64,000 nt of DNA, taken from positions 37,878-101,877 of the forward strand of contig CAKZUE010000024.1 in NCBI GenBank assembly GCA_937920635.1, in the 5' to 3' direction. The translations under genes were made by a program, and so were the position numbers. Source of the DNA: an uncultured Bryobacteraceae bacterium (lineage in GTDB: Bacteria; Acidobacteriota; Terriglobia; Bryobacterales; Bryobacteraceae). Below are positions 37,250 to 46,942 of the stretch, piece by piece (positions within the stretch are counted from its first letter, which is position 1; each line of letters opens with the position of its first letter). The notes beneath the pieces are model-generated. The model had not been told where the DNA came from. It did no database searches and saw nothing but the letters and a program-made list of their open reading frames with translations.

Positions 37250-40006
37250 ATGATGAACACGCTCCACCGCATTCACTCGGCACTGCGCGCAGGCGCGCTG
37301 GCGGCCCTGATCCTGACGCTTGCCGTCCCGGCTGCCATAGCGCAGACCGCCGCGCCGAAGAAACTCGTTTCCGTGGAAGGCATCACCGAGTACCGTCTCG
37401 ACAACGGCCTGCGCGTGCTGCTGTTCCCTGACCCGTCGAAGTCCACCATCACCGTCAATGTCACCTACATGGTCGGCTCGCGCCATGAGGATTACGGCGA
37501 AACCGGCATGGCGCACCTGCTCGAGCACCTCCTGTTCATGGGCTCGAAGAACCACCCCGACATCAAGAAGGAGTTGCAGGACCACGGCACGCGCCCCAAC
37601 GGCACCACCTGGTACGACCGCACCAACTACTTCGAGACGTTCTCCGCCACCGAAGAGAACCTCGCCTGGGCGCTTTCCATGGAAGCCGACCGCATGGTCA
37701 ACAGCTTCATCGCGAAGAAAGACCTCGACAGCGAGATGACCGTGGTCCGCAACGAGATGGAGGCTGGCGAGAACTCTCCTCCGCGCGTCCTCATGGAGCG
37801 CGTCGCCAGCACCGCCTTTCTCTGGCACAACTACGGCAAGTCCACCATCGGCGCCCGCAGCGACGTCGAGCGCGTGCCCATCGAACGGCTCCAGGCCTTC
37901 TACCGCCACTTTTATCAGCCGGACAACGCCCTGCTCGTAGTCGCCGGCAAGTTTGATGAAGCGAAAACTCTCGCGCTCATCCAGAAGACGTTCGGCGCCA
38001 TCCCCAGGCCGCAACGCCAGCTCCGCCGCACCTACACGGTCGAACCCGTGCAGGACGGCGAACGCACCGTGACCGTCCGCCGCGTGGGCGACGTGCAGTA
38101 CGCCGCCGCCGCCTGGCACATCCCGCCCGGCTCCCACGATGAATATGCAGCCGTGGAGATGGCCGTGGAAATCCTCGGCGACCAGCCTTCCGGAAGGCTT
38201 TACAAAGCGCTGGTGGAAACGAAGAAAGCCGCCTCGGTCAACATGATGAGCTTCCAGCTCAGAGATCCCGGCTTTGCTTACGCCCAGGCCATGGTCCGGA
38301 TGGACAGCTCTCTGGAAGACGCCCGCAAGACTCTGCTTGACACGATTGCGGAGATTAAAACCAGGCCGTTCACCAAAGACGAACTCGAGCGCCAGCGCAC
38401 CCGCTGGCTGAAGAACTTCGAACTCAAGATGAACGACCCCCAGGACGTCGCGCTCGAACTGTCGGAGTGGCAGGCGATGGGCGACTGGCGTCTGATGTTC
38501 CTGCACCGCGACCGCATCGAGAAGGTCACGCTCGACCAGGTGCAGAAGACCGCCGAGAAGTACTTCATCCCCTCCAACTGCACCGTGGGCCTGTTTGTTC
38601 CCGAAAAACAGCCGGTTCGCGCTGAAGTGCCCGAACCGCCTGCGGTGGAGAAGATCGTCGAAGGCTACACCGGGAAAGCTGTCGTGTCGCAAGGCGAGTC
38701 CTTCGACGCCTCGCCTGCCAACATCGACAGGCGCACCATCCGCGGCGAAATGGCCGGCGGCCTGAAAATTGCCTTGCTGCCCAAGAAGACTCGCGGCTCG
38801 CAGGTCACCGCCGTGCTCCGCCTCCACTTCGGCGATGAGAACAACCTCCGCGGTCAGTCTTTCGTCGGCGGGCTCGCCGGTCAGATGCTGATGCGGGGCA
38901 CCGCCAAGCGTACCCGCCAGCAGATCCGCGACGAACTCGACCGCATCAAGGCCCAGGTCAACGTCGGCGGGAACGCCTCCGGCGCATCCGCCCGCATCAC
39001 CACCACGCGCGAAAACCTGCCCGCCGCCATCGATCTCGTCTTCGAGATGCTCAAAGAGTCCGTCTTCCCCGAAAACGAGTTCGACCAGCTCAAGCGCCAG
39101 GTGCTCGCTTCGCTCGAGGGCGCCAAAAGCCAGCCGCAGACCATCGCCTCCACCGCCCTGCAACGCCATCTGATCCCGTATCCCAAGGACGACGTCCGCT
39201 ACGTGCCGGCAATCGAAGAGCAGATCGAAGGCATCCAGAACGTAACGCTGGATCAGGTGAAACAGTTCCACGCACAGTATTACGGCCTCGCGGAGGGCGA
39301 ACTCGCCATCATCGGCGACTTCGATCCGGAAAGCATCCAGCAGCAGGTTGCAAAGCATTCCCGCGACTGGAAAAGCCGCCAGAATTACGCCAGGATCCTG
39401 CGGAAATACCTCGAGGTCAAACCCGCTGCGGCTGCTTTTGAAACCCCGGATAAAGCCAACGCCATGTGGATGGCCGGCGCCGCTTTCCGCCTCACCGACA
39501 CCGCCCCGGACTATCCCGCGCTGCTCTTCGGCAACTACCTGCTCGGCCAGGGCATGAACTCGCGCCTCTTCGCCCGCATCCGCAACAAGGAGGGCTTGAG
39601 CTATGGCGTCGGCTCGCAGCTCATCGCCGGCGCCAAGGACGACCACGCCCTGTTCATCGCCTTCGCCATCTGCGCTCCCGAGAACGCCCCCAAGGTCGAG
39701 GCTTCCTTCCGGGACGAGATGAAAAAAATCCTTTCCGAGGGCTTCACCGCGGAGGAGGTCGAAGCCGGCAAGAAGAGCTGGCTCCAGAGCCTCCAGGTGA
39801 GCCGCGAGAACGACGAGGAGCTGGTCGGCCGCATTGCCGGCTATGCTTACGAGGACCGCACCATGGCCTTCGACGCCGCTCTGGAAGAGAAGGTCAAAGC
39901 GCTCACCCCGGCCGAGATCCGCGCCGCTATGGCCAGGTATCTCGACCCCGCCGGACTCACTTACATGCGGGCCGGCGACTTCAGGAAGGTCAACGTCGCC
40001 TGGTGA
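37250..40006 (+). CDS. M16 family zinc metallopeptidase (pitrilysin/insulinase-like), exported
   Basis: 918 residues with a signal peptide (ending AIAQ near residue 33). The inverted zinc motif HLLEH and the downstream glutamate in NEMEAGENSPP define the active N-terminal copy; the second half is an inactive M16 copy, giving the usual two-lobed clam. Such periplasmic proteases degrade peptides of about 2-5 kDa. The stop overlaps the start of the next gene by GTGA. Confidence 0.9.
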   Translation: MMNTLHRIHSALRAGALAALILTLAVPAAIAQTAAPKKLVSVEGITEYRLDNGLRVLLFPDPSKSTITVNVTYMVGSRHEDYGETGMAHLLEHLLFMGSKNHPDIKKELQDHGTRPNGTTWYDRTNYFETFSATEENLAWALSMEADRMVNSFIAKKDLDSEMTVVRNEMEAGENSPPRVLMERVASTAFLWHNYGKSTIGARSDVERVPIERLQAFYRHFYQPDNALLVVAGKFDEAKTLALIQKTFGAIPRPQRQLRRTYTVEPVQDGERTVTVRRVGDVQYAAAAWHIPPGSHDEYAAVEMAVEILGDQPSGRLYKALVETKKAASVNMMSFQLRDPGFAYAQAMVRMDSSLEDARKTLLDTIAEIKTRPFTKDELERQRTRWLKNFELKMNDPQDVALELSEWQAMGDWRLMFLHRDRIEKVTLDQVQKTAEKYFIPSNCTVGLFVPEKQPVRAEVPEPPAVEKIVEGYTGKAVVSQGESFDASPANIDRRTIRGEMAGGLKIALLPKKTRGSQVTAVLRLHFGDENNLRGQSFVGGLAGQMLMRGTAKRTRQQIRDELDRIKAQVNVGGNASGASARITTTRENLPAAIDLVFEMLKESVFPENEFDQLKRQVLASLEGAKSQPQTIASTALQRHLIPYPKDDVRYVPAIEEQIEGIQNVTLDQVKQFHAQYYGLAEGELAIIGDFDPESIQQQVAKHSRDWKSRQNYARILRKYLEVKPAAAAFETPDKANAMWMAGAAFRLTDTAPDYPALLFGNYLLGQGMNSRLFARIRNKEGLSYGVGSQLIAGAKDDHALFIAFAICAPENAPKVEASFRDEMKKILSEGFTAEEVEAGKKSWLQSLQVSRENDEELVGRIAGYAYEDRTMAFDAALEEKVKALTPAEIRAAMARYLDPAGLTYMRAGDFRKVNVAW

Positions 40007-40518
40007 TCACCGACCTCGTCCAGATCCGGCGCCTCGGCGAGCACAAGCGCGGCGAGAACGAGCGTTTTCGCCGCCACCTGAAAACCTACCGCTACGTCGA
40101 GCGGCGGCTCCGGCAGATCGCGGAAGAAATCGAAGAGCAGGTGGATTGCCTCGCCTGCGCCAACTGCTGCCGCGTCGCCACGGCGAGGCTTCTCGACCGG
40201 GATGTGGAGCGGCTGGCCCGGCATTTCCGGCTCAGCATTGAAAAATTCAAGCGGGAATTCACCGAAAATAGTGAGGATGAAGGATTGATTTTACGCCAGG
40301 ATCCGGAGCGCGGCTGCGTCTTTCTATCCGGAAACGAATGCTCGGTTTATGACGTGCGTCCTGCCGCCTGCGTCGACTTCCCCCACATGGTGCGCGGCAC
40401 AGGCTCCATCCCCTCGCGCATGTGGCAGTTCATCGACCGCGCCTGCTACTGCCCCATCGTGTACAACACGCTGGAGGCGTGGAAGCAGGAGACCGGCTTC
40501 TCCTCCTCGCCCCGCTGA
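40003..40518 (+). CDS. YkgJ-type cysteine cluster protein
   Basis: 171 residues from GTG 40003 overlapping the M16 stop. Eight or more cysteines: CLACANCC near residue 49, then GCVFLSGNECSVYDVRPAAC and a late ACYC. This is the CxxCxxCC family (zinc or Fe-S chelating) of unknown function. The frame upstream is open but is a shadow of M16. Confidence 0.8.
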   Translation: MITDLVQIRRLGEHKRGENERFRRHLKTYRYVERRLRQIAEEIEEQVDCLACANCCRVATARLLDRDVERLARHFRLSIEKFKREFTENSEDEGLILRQDPERGCVFLSGNECSVYDVRPAACVDFPHMVRGTGSIPSRMWQFIDRACYCPIVYNTLEAWKQETGFSSSPR

Positions 40519-40534
40519 CAGGCGGGTCCGGCCT

Positions 40535-40900
40535 TCACAACCGCCCTTCGCGCCGCAGCGCGTCGCATTCCGGGCACGGACAGATGCTTCTCAGATACTC
40601 GTAGCTGTAAATGCCCGAGTTGTGGCCGTCGTTCCAGTCCACGCGGATGGCGTACGTGCCTACTTCCTCGATGCGGTCCATCTTGAGCTTCGGCCGGTAC
40701 ATCGGAAATGGATTGCTCTGCGGCTTGGAGTACGAAGACGGCTGCGGCTGGGTCCCGTGCGCGCCCGTGCAGGTGGCGCAGGGGCAGTGGTCGCGCAGGT
40801 ATTCGCAACTGTAATGGCTCTGGTGGCCGTCGGTCCAGTCGATGGTGACGCCGCGCGATTTCGACACGGCGATGTGTTGGGGATCGGTGCTGATCGTCAT
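40535..40900 (-). CDS. DUF971 domain protein
   Basis: 121 residues from ATG 40900. Two similar halves, each W-[TN]-DGH-x-S followed by a tyrosine, then EYLR-x2-CPC-x2-C. The first (about 15-45) and second (about 86-116) thus carry one zinc-binding cysteine triad each. DUF971 resembles the N-terminal region of gamma-butyrobetaine hydroxylases and occurs alone in many bacteria, near Fe-S assembly genes in some; no role can be given. Confidence 0.8.
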   Translation of the reverse strand: MTISTDPQHIAVSKSRGVTIDWTDGHQSHYSCEYLRDHCPCATCTGAHGTQPQPSSYSKPQSNPFPMYRPKLKMDRIEEVGTYAIRVDWNDGHNSGIYSYEYLRSICPCPECDALRREGRL

Positions 40901-40919
40901 GGCTGCGGCAGGCCGTTTC

Positions 40920-43166
40920 TCACGAAACCCTCTCCACGTCGCGCACTCCGGGCACCCGGCGCATCGCCTGCACCAGGCGCTCAAGCTGCTTCTTGTCGCG
41001 GACCTCGATGGTCATCTCCACCAGCGCGGAATCGAAGTTCTTCTCGTCGGCGTGCGCCTCCACGCTGCGGATGTTCACGTTGTCGTCGAACAGGATCTGG
41101 GTGAGCTGGTTCAGCATCCCCGCCCGGTCGTCCGTGCGGACCACCAGCCGGACATGGAAGCTCGAGCTGGCCGAGCGCGCCCATTCCACGTCGATGCGCC
41201 GCTCCGACTCATACATCAGGTTCTGCACGTTGGGGCAGTTCTTCGAGTGCACCGCGACGCCCTTGCCTCGCGTAATGTAGCCCACGATCGGCTCGCCCTT
41301 GATCGGATTGCAGCACTTGGCGCGGTAGGTGAGCAGGTCGTCGACGCCCTTCACCTGAATGACGTAATCGCCGGCTTCGCCGGCCTTCTCCCGCGGCGCC
41401 GGCGCCTCCTCCGCCGGGGCTGGAGGAAGCGCTTCCGCCTCCGCGGCTTCCGGCGAAAGCTTGCCCAGCACCTGCCGGGCGGAGAACTTGCCCCATCCCA
41501 GCGCTGCGTGCAGATCCTCCACCTTTGCGCAGCCGTACTCGGCGGCCACCGCTTCCATCTGCTGCCGGCTGATCCGGCTCATCGCCACTCCGAGCCGCCG
41601 CGCTTCGCGCTCCAGCACGCGCTGGCCCAGCTCGATCGCCTTCTCCCGCTCGGTGGCGTTGATCACATGCCGGATTTTGTTCCTCGCCCGCGCGGTCTTG
41701 ACGAAGGCCAGCCAGTCGCGGCTCGGCCGGCTGCCCGATTGCGTCAGGATCTCGACCACGTCGCCGTTGCGCAGCGGGTGCTTCAGCGGCACCATGCGTC
41801 CGTTGACGCGCGCTCCGACGCAGGCGTGGCCCACGTCGGTGTGGATCGCGTAGGCGAAGTCCACGGGCGTCGCATCGCGCGGCAGCACGACGATCTTGCC
41901 CTTCGGCGTGAAGCAGTAGACCTCCTCCGGATACAGGTCGACCTTGAGGTTCGACAGGAAGTCGGCCGGATCGCGCATCTCGCGCTGCCATTCGACCAGT
42001 TGGCGCAGCCACGCGATGCGCTGATCGTCGGCGCCCGGCCCGTGCTTGCCCTCCTTGTATTTCCAGTGCGCCGCGATGCCCTCTTCCGCCAGCCGGTGCA
42101 TCTGCTCGGTGCGGATCTGCACCTCGAACGGAACGCCGCCCGGCCCCATCACAGAAGTGTGCAAAGACTGGTACAGGTTGGGCCGCGGGATGGCGATGAA
42201 ATCCTTGATGCGGCCGGGGATCGGGTGCCACTCGTGGTGGATGATGCCCAGCGCGGCGTAGCAGTTTTTCACTGAATCGGTGATGATCCGCACGCCCAGC
42301 AGATCGTACACCTGCTCGATCGTGATCTTCTGCCGCCGCAACTTCTGATACACCGACCACGGACGCTTGACGCGCGCTTCCACGTGCGCGGGTATGCCTT
42401 CCTCCTTCAGCCTCTTCTCAATATGGGCGCGGATGGCGTCCAGATCCAGATGGCTGGCGCGGCGGCGGGCTTCGATGGCTTCCGTAATCTCCCGCCACGT
42501 CTCGGGATCGAGGTAGCGGAACCCCAGGTCCTCCAGCTCCGCGCGCAGTTTGCCCATTCCGAGCCGGTGGGCGATGGGAGCGAAGAGCTCCAGGGTCTCG
42601 GCGGCGATCCGCTCCTGGCGATCCTTCGACAGGGAGTCGAGCGTGCGCAGGTTGTGGAGCCGGTCAGCCAGCTTTACGATGATGACCCGGATGTCCTCCA
42701 CCATGGCGAGGAGCATCTTGCGGACACTCTCCGCCTGCCGCTCCTCGCGGTTGTGCATCTCGATCTTGCTCAGCTTGGTGACGCCGTTGACGCAACGCGC
42801 GGTCTCCTCGCCGAATTCGCGGCGGATCTCGTCCAGTGTCGCCGCCGTGTCCTCCAGCGTGTCGTGCAGCAGCGCCGTGACCAGGCACACCTGATCCATC
42901 TGCATCTCGACCAGGATGTCGGCCACCGCCAGCGGGTGCGCCATGTACGGCTCGCCGGAATCGCGCTTCTGCCCCGCATGCCGGAGCGCAGCGAACTCGA
43001 ACGCCTTCCGCAACAGAGCGAGATCCTCTCCCGGGCGGCGTTCCCGCAGCTTGGCCTCCAGGTTCTGAAACGCCGATTCGAGTTCAGGCGGGATCGCTCC
43101 ATCCGCCGGCGCTTCGCGCACCGGTGATTCGGCAGGAACAGCGGATGAGGGCTGTCTTCGGGTCAC
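40920..43166 (-). CDS. rel: Bifunctional (p)ppGpp synthetase/hydrolase Rel
   Basis: 748 residues, GTG start. The order is the HD hydrolase domain with HDTLEDT (about residues 45-200), the synthetase domain with VKRPWSVYQKL, RIKDFIAIP..NLYQSLH and EVQIRT (about 235-390), TGS (about 410-475), a zinc-finger/helical region, and a C-terminal ACT domain (about 670-745). The RxKD motif, rather than the ExDD of monofunctional RelA, and the intact HD residues predict both activities. It controls the stringent response. Confidence 0.93.
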   Translation of the reverse strand: MTRRQPSSAVPAESPVREAPADGAIPPELESAFQNLEAKLRERRPGEDLALLRKAFEFAALRHAGQKRDSGEPYMAHPLAVADILVEMQMDQVCLVTALLHDTLEDTAATLDEIRREFGEETARCVNGVTKLSKIEMHNREERQAESVRKMLLAMVEDIRVIIVKLADRLHNLRTLDSLSKDRQERIAAETLELFAPIAHRLGMGKLRAELEDLGFRYLDPETWREITEAIEARRRASHLDLDAIRAHIEKRLKEEGIPAHVEARVKRPWSVYQKLRRQKITIEQVYDLLGVRIITDSVKNCYAALGIIHHEWHPIPGRIKDFIAIPRPNLYQSLHTSVMGPGGVPFEVQIRTEQMHRLAEEGIAAHWKYKEGKHGPGADDQRIAWLRQLVEWQREMRDPADFLSNLKVDLYPEEVYCFTPKGKIVVLPRDATPVDFAYAIHTDVGHACVGARVNGRMVPLKHPLRNGDVVEILTQSGSRPSRDWLAFVKTARARNKIRHVINATEREKAIELGQRVLEREARRLGVAMSRISRQQMEAVAAEYGCAKVEDLHAALGWGKFSARQVLGKLSPEAAEAEALPPAPAEEAPAPREKAGEAGDYVIQVKGVDDLLTYRAKCCNPIKGEPIVGYITRGKGVAVHSKNCPNVQNLMYESERRIDVEWARSASSSFHVRLVVRTDDRAGMLNQLTQILFDDNVNIRSVEAHADEKNFDSALVEMTIEVRDKKQLERLVQAMRRVPGVRDVERVS

Positions 43167-43184
43167 GTTCGGCCGCCAAAAGCA

Positions 43185-43210
43185 AAGGCGAGAGCGGGCG
43201 CTCTCGCCTT
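43185..43210 (-). terminator. Intrinsic terminator after the TonB/TPR operon
   Basis: AAGGCGAGAGC and GCTCTCGCCTT form an 11-bp perfect stem with a 4-nt loop, followed on the minus strand by TGCTTTTGG. It lies 42 bp after the TPR lipoprotein stop and just upstream of rel. Confidence 0.75.
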
Positions 43211-43251
43211 CATTGTACTGGAATGGCCGCCTGCAGCTTCAGGCAACGGAA

Positions 43252-44100
43252 TCAGTAATCTTCGCTGATGATGCCCGTGGCCTTGGGCTGCCGCTCAGCC
43301 TTGATCTTGCGGGTCTCCAGCGTCTTGTTGATCCAGATGTCAGCTTCGTCGACGTCCTTCTTGTAAGCCGCGGCGTCGTCGTGCAGATCAGCCCGTTCGC
43401 GATACAGCAGGTTCAGATAGGCCATGGCGTCGTCGTACTCGGGATCGATCTCCAGCGCCTTTTTCAGGTTCTGGATGCCATCCTCGATCATGGCCATGTA
43501 CTTGTCACGCAGCTCCGTGCGAACCTTCTTGTCCTTCAGTGGCCCCGGCTCGTCCGGCTTCATGCCGAGCTTGTTCCGCGCCGCCATCCAGACAGGGTAA
43601 AACTTGGCCCAGGCGATGACGCCCAGTGAATAGTAAGCTTCCTTCTCTTTCGGATCCACTTCGACCAACCGCCGGTTCCACTCCGCCGCTTTGTCCAGCC
43701 GCGCGAGCTTCTCCTCCGTCGTCGGGGCGCCGCTAGACTGCTGATAGGCGAGGGAAGCCAGCGACTTGATGGCCGTCGTGTTCTTCGGATCCTCGTTCAG
43801 GACTTCCAGGAAGTACTTGGCGGCGTTTTCGGCGTAAGCCAGGTTCTCGGGCGACTCGGCGCCGGGGATGTACTGGCTCATGTAGGCGGTAGCCAGGTAG
43901 AGCTTGGCCGTGGGGTAGGTCGGGTCGAGCTCGATGGCGCGCTTGAAAAACTCAACGGCGTCAGCGTACTTGGCGTTCTTGAACGCCTGCACGCCCTTGT
44001 TCAGGTTGTCGCGGGCCTCCAGCTTCTTGCACCCTGCGCTGGCGCCGGCCAGCACCAGCACTGCAGCCGCAGCGAGGGAGATGAGGGTCTTGCGTAGCAT
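43252..44100 (-). CDS. TPR-repeat lipoprotein
   Basis: 282 residues with lipoprotein signal and lipobox SAGC at residues 21-24. At least four tetratricopeptide repeats follow (A-x2-FFKRAIELDPTYPTAKLYLA, then AAKYFLEVLNEDPKNTTA, AAEWNRRLVEVDPKEKEAYYSLG and NLKKALEIDPEYDDAMAYLNLLY). It closes the tonB-exbB-exbD-exbD operon, so a scaffold at the outer face of that system is inferred. Confidence 0.85.
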   Translation of the reverse strand: MLRKTLISLAAAAVLVLAGASAGCKKLEARDNLNKGVQAFKNAKYADAVEFFKRAIELDPTYPTAKLYLATAYMSQYIPGAESPENLAYAENAAKYFLEVLNEDPKNTTAIKSLASLAYQQSSGAPTTEEKLARLDKAAEWNRRLVEVDPKEKEAYYSLGVIAWAKFYPVWMAARNKLGMKPDEPGPLKDKKVRTELRDKYMAMIEDGIQNLKKALEIDPEYDDAMAYLNLLYRERADLHDDAAAYKKDVDEADIWINKTLETRKIKAERQPKATGIISEDY

Positions 44101-44117
44101 CCAACTGTACCTCCGGC

Positions 44118-44543
44118 TTACTCGCCCGCTTCCACCTTGGCGGTCATCAGGCCGACCTTGTCCATCTGCGCGCCCTTGGCGATGTCGATCGCCTTGGCGA
44201 CATATTGGAATTCGAGGTCGGGATCCGCCTTCACGAAGACGACGCGTTCGGCGCGGGTCTTGAACACTTCCAGCAGGCGTTCGCCCAGGCGCTCCTCAGA
44301 CACCGGCTCGGTATTCAGCATCATCGACCGGTCCCGGTTGATGATGATCACGACCGTACGGTCGACCTCTGGCGGCTGAGCATTCGGCGGAGGAGGCTGC
44401 GGGATCAGCGCTTCAAGCCCCTTCGGCGTCAACGGCGTGATCACCATGAAAATGATGAGGAGGACGAGCAGGACGTCGATCAGCGGCGTCATGTTGATGT
44501 CGGCTTTCGGCCCCTTGCCGGAGCCGCCCACTGCCATTGCCAT
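44118..44543 (-). CDS. exbD: ExbD/TolR-type energy-transduction protein
   Basis: 141 residues: one membrane helix (PLIDVLLVLLIIFMVITPL, about 19-38) with the proton-carrying Asp in PLIDV, and a periplasmic domain. A second ExbD paralogue lies 87 bp upstream in the same direction, so the complex may use an ExbD heterodimer. Confidence 0.9.
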   Translation of the reverse strand: MAMAVGGSGKGPKADINMTPLIDVLLVLLIIFMVITPLTPKGLEALIPQPPPPNAQPPEVDRTVVIIINRDRSMMLNTEPVSEERLGERLLEVFKTRAERVVFVKADPDLEFQYVAKAIDIAKGAQMDKVGLMTAKVEAGE

Positions 44544-44573
44544 AGCAACTCTCCTTTGGAAACTGTACCTTCC

Positions 44574-44593
44574 CGCCCCTGCCCACAGGGGCG
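44574..44593 (-). other. Hairpin between the two exbD genes
   Basis: CGCCCCTG and CAGGGGCG form an 8-bp stem with a 4-nt loop and no T tract. It may stabilise or split the operon mRNA. Confidence 0.4.
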
Positions 44594-44630
44594 ATCCCAG
44601 CCACCGCGCGGGGAGAAATCTCCAGCCGCC

Positions 44631-45092
44631 TCAGGGCGTGGCCGCCCCGCCGCTCATGGCCTCCATCCGGGCCTTGGCCTTGGGGTCGATCTCAGTCAGC
44701 AGGCCAACATTGTCTACTCCGGCGGCGCGCAGATTGTCGACCACTTCAACCACCCGCTCGTACCGCGCCCGAGCATCGGACTTCACATAGCAGGTCTTGT
44801 CCAGACGGTTCGCCAGCAGATCTTTCACTTTCGGCGCGATGTCGGCGGGGTTGGTCTGTTTCGAGCCGAGGTAGACTTTCCCGTCGCGCGTGATGGCCAC
44901 CACCACGGCGTCTTCCTTGTCAGCATCGCTCATGGCGATCGGATTCATCGTCTTGGCCAAATCCACACTGACGCCCTTGGAAAGCATCGGCGTCACCACC
45001 ATGAAGATGATCAGCAGCACCAGCATCACGTCCACCATCGGCGTGACGTTGATGTCAGAGATCGCCTGATTGAGATTTTTCTTCTTTGCCAT
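44631..45092 (-). CDS. exbD: ExbD/TolR-type energy-transduction protein
   Basis: 153 residues with a single helix PMVDVMLVLLIIFMVVTPM (about 18-37) carrying the conserved Asp, then a periplasmic domain. It differs enough from the neighbouring ExbD to be a distinct partner. Part of the TonB operon. Confidence 0.9.
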   Translation of the reverse strand: MAKKKNLNQAISDINVTPMVDVMLVLLIIFMVVTPMLSKGVSVDLAKTMNPIAMSDADKEDAVVVAITRDGKVYLGSKQTNPADIAPKVKDLLANRLDKTCYVKSDARARYERVVEVVDNLRAAGVDNVGLLTEIDPKAKARMEAMSGGAATP

Positions 45093-45133
45093 GCACCAGG
45101 CCTCCTTCCCTCAGGATCGATCCGGCGCTCCAC

Positions 45134-45164
45134 GGCGGGAGACGGCTGCCTGCCGCCTCCCGCC
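45134..45164 (-). other. Hairpin between exbB and exbD
   Basis: GGCGGGAG/CTCCCGCC (8 bp), a mismatch, then CGGC/GCCG (4 bp) with a 5-nt loop. It is followed by no T tract, so it is probably an RNA-stability element rather than a terminator. Confidence 0.4.
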
Positions 45165-45214
45165 CGCGAGCTCAACTCGCCGGATGGGGTCTCCGTACCG
45201 GCCGCCCCAGAATC

Positions 45215-45949
45215 CTACTTCACGGCTCCGGCGCGAATCCGCTTCAGGAAATAGTCGATCAGCTCCGAGCTGGAGTTCGACATCTCCACGTCGAACGCCT
45301 TCATACGCTCGTTGAAGTAGTTGAACATCCAGACCGCCGGGATGGCGACGAACAGACCGATAGCGGTGGCGACGAGGGCTTCCGAAATACCACCGGCCAC
45401 GGCGCCGAGGCCGGTGCTCTTCTCGGTCGAAATGCCCTTGAAGGCGTTGATGATGCCGACCACCGTACCGAACAGGCCGACGAACGGGGCGCTCGATCCA
45501 ATGGTCGCCAGGCCGCTGACGCCGCGGTCCAGCTCCGAACGCACGATGGCCTGCGCGCGCTCCAAGGCGCGGTTGGAGGCCTCGACGATCTCGCCCGGAA
45601 TCTCGCTGCTCAGCTCGTGGGCGCGGAATTCCTGCAGCCCGGCCACGACCACCTTGGCCAGGTGCGACTTCTTGTACCGGTCGGCGATCTTGATCGCCTC
45701 ATCCAGCTTGCCTTCGCGCAGCGCGCCGGCCACAGCCGGAGCAAACAGCCGCGACTGCTTCCGGGCGGCGTTATAGACGATAAGACGGTCGATCATCACG
45801 CCGATGGACCACGCCGACATGATGAACAGGATGATCACGACCGCTTTCGCCATCCAGCCCATCTGGTTCCACATCGAGCGGAGGTCGAACCCGACGGCGC
45901 CGGCTTCCTGGAGCAACAGGAACGACCAGACTTGCAATTGAAGAAGCAT
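45215..45949 (-). CDS. exbB: ExbB/TolQ/MotA-type proton channel
   Basis: 244 residues from ATG 45949 with GGAG upstream; an earlier in-frame ATG at 46003 would give a charged extension. Three hydrophobic segments (WMAKAVVIILFIMSAWSIGVM, then two in the C-terminal half with IGSSAPFVGLFGTVVGIINAF and GLFVAIPAVWMFNYF) are the MotA_ExbB signature. It couples proton flow to TonB in the inner membrane. Confidence 0.9.
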   Translation of the reverse strand: MLLQLQVWSFLLLQEAGAVGFDLRSMWNQMGWMAKAVVIILFIMSAWSIGVMIDRLIVYNAARKQSRLFAPAVAGALREGKLDEAIKIADRYKKSHLAKVVVAGLQEFRAHELSSEIPGEIVEASNRALERAQAIVRSELDRGVSGLATIGSSAPFVGLFGTVVGIINAFKGISTEKSTGLGAVAGGISEALVATAIGLFVAIPAVWMFNYFNERMKAFDVEMSNSSSELIDYFLKRIRAGAVK

Positions 45950-46021
45950 CTTCTTTTCTCTCCTGCGAGTTGAGTTGAATGGAACGGACTCTATCCGGAA
46001 CAAACGACCGGCGTCAAGCCC

Positions 46022-46789
46022 TCACATGCTGAGTGTGAAGTTGACGTCGATCTGGGTGACCACTTCGACCGGTTCACCGTTGAGCAGCGTCGGCTTGTAT
46101 CGCCACTGCTTGACGGCTTCGGTCGCCGCCTGCACCAGCAGCGGGTGGCCCGAAATCAGAGTCAGATTCTGAATCGTGCCGTCGCGGCCGATGATGGCAG
46201 TAAACTTGACAGTGCCCTGAATGCGCGCCTGCTTGGCCAGCGGCGGGTAGACCGGCTTCGGCTGATAGATCAGCATCGCCTGCTGGACGTTGCCGCCCAC
46301 CGTGATGCGCTTCGGTGCCGCCGGTTTCACTTCCTGCTTGACAGGCGGAGGCGGCGGCGGAGGCGCGGCGGAAGGCACGCTGCTGATGATGCCGCCGATG
46401 ACGCCGCCTGGCGAGCCGCCCGGCACGCCGCCGGGCACACCGCCCACGACGCCCACGCCCGCCGCTGGCGGCAACTCATCTTCCTTAATGATCGCGATCT
46501 CTTTCGGCACCTGCTTCGGCGCCATCAGCTTCGAACCGTCGAACTGCCGCGGAATGACCTTCTGCACCCGCACCACTTGGGTCGCTGGAGGAGGAGGCGG
46601 CGGCGGAGGCGGCGGCGGAGGAGGCGCCACCAGCATCGACTGCAACGCCGTCTGAGGCAACATCTCCGGATTCAGGAGCGGGATGATGATCGCCACCACG
46701 ATCAGCAGCACCTGCAGGATGGTGGAAATGATCACCGTCCAGCCTTTGTTGGTCTTGGCTCGACCTTCAATTATGGACTGTTCAAACAT
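46022..46789 (-). CDS. tonB: TonB energy transducer
   Basis: 255 residues: an N-terminal membrane anchor (WTVIISTILQVLLIVVAIII, about 17-36), a polyproline tract of 13 residues (about 56-68), a Gly/Val/Pro linker with a second proline run, and the C-terminal TonB domain (VYPPLAKQARIQGTVKFTAIIG through WRYKPTLLNGEPVEVVTQI). It opens outer-membrane receptors using the ExbBD proton motor encoded directly downstream. Confidence 0.9.
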   Translation of the reverse strand: MFEQSIIEGRAKTNKGWTVIISTILQVLLIVVAIIIPLLNPEMLPQTALQSMLVAPPPPPPPPPPPPPATQVVRVQKVIPRQFDGSKLMAPKQVPKEIAIIKEDELPPAAGVGVVGGVPGGVPGGSPGGVIGGIISSVPSAAPPPPPPPVKQEVKPAAPKRITVGGNVQQAMLIYQPKPVYPPLAKQARIQGTVKFTAIIGRDGTIQNLTLISGHPLLVQAATEAVKQWRYKPTLLNGEPVEVVTQIDVNFTLSM

Positions 46790-46942
46790 GGGCCTTCTCC
46801 TTCGGTCCGGGCTGCCGGCTCGAAGCGCGCCGGAACCGTTTCCAATCCTATGGACACCAACCAGGCCGGGAGGTTCCCGGAACCGCCCGCCCTTCCAAAC
46901 TTATTTCCTGCCGGCGCCGCCAGAGCATCTGCCGCTCCCGGC

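Noticed and set aside
46350..46620. Simple GGC/GGA-rich repeats within tonB
   Set aside because: They encode the proline-rich and glycine-rich linkers of TonB and are not independent repeats.
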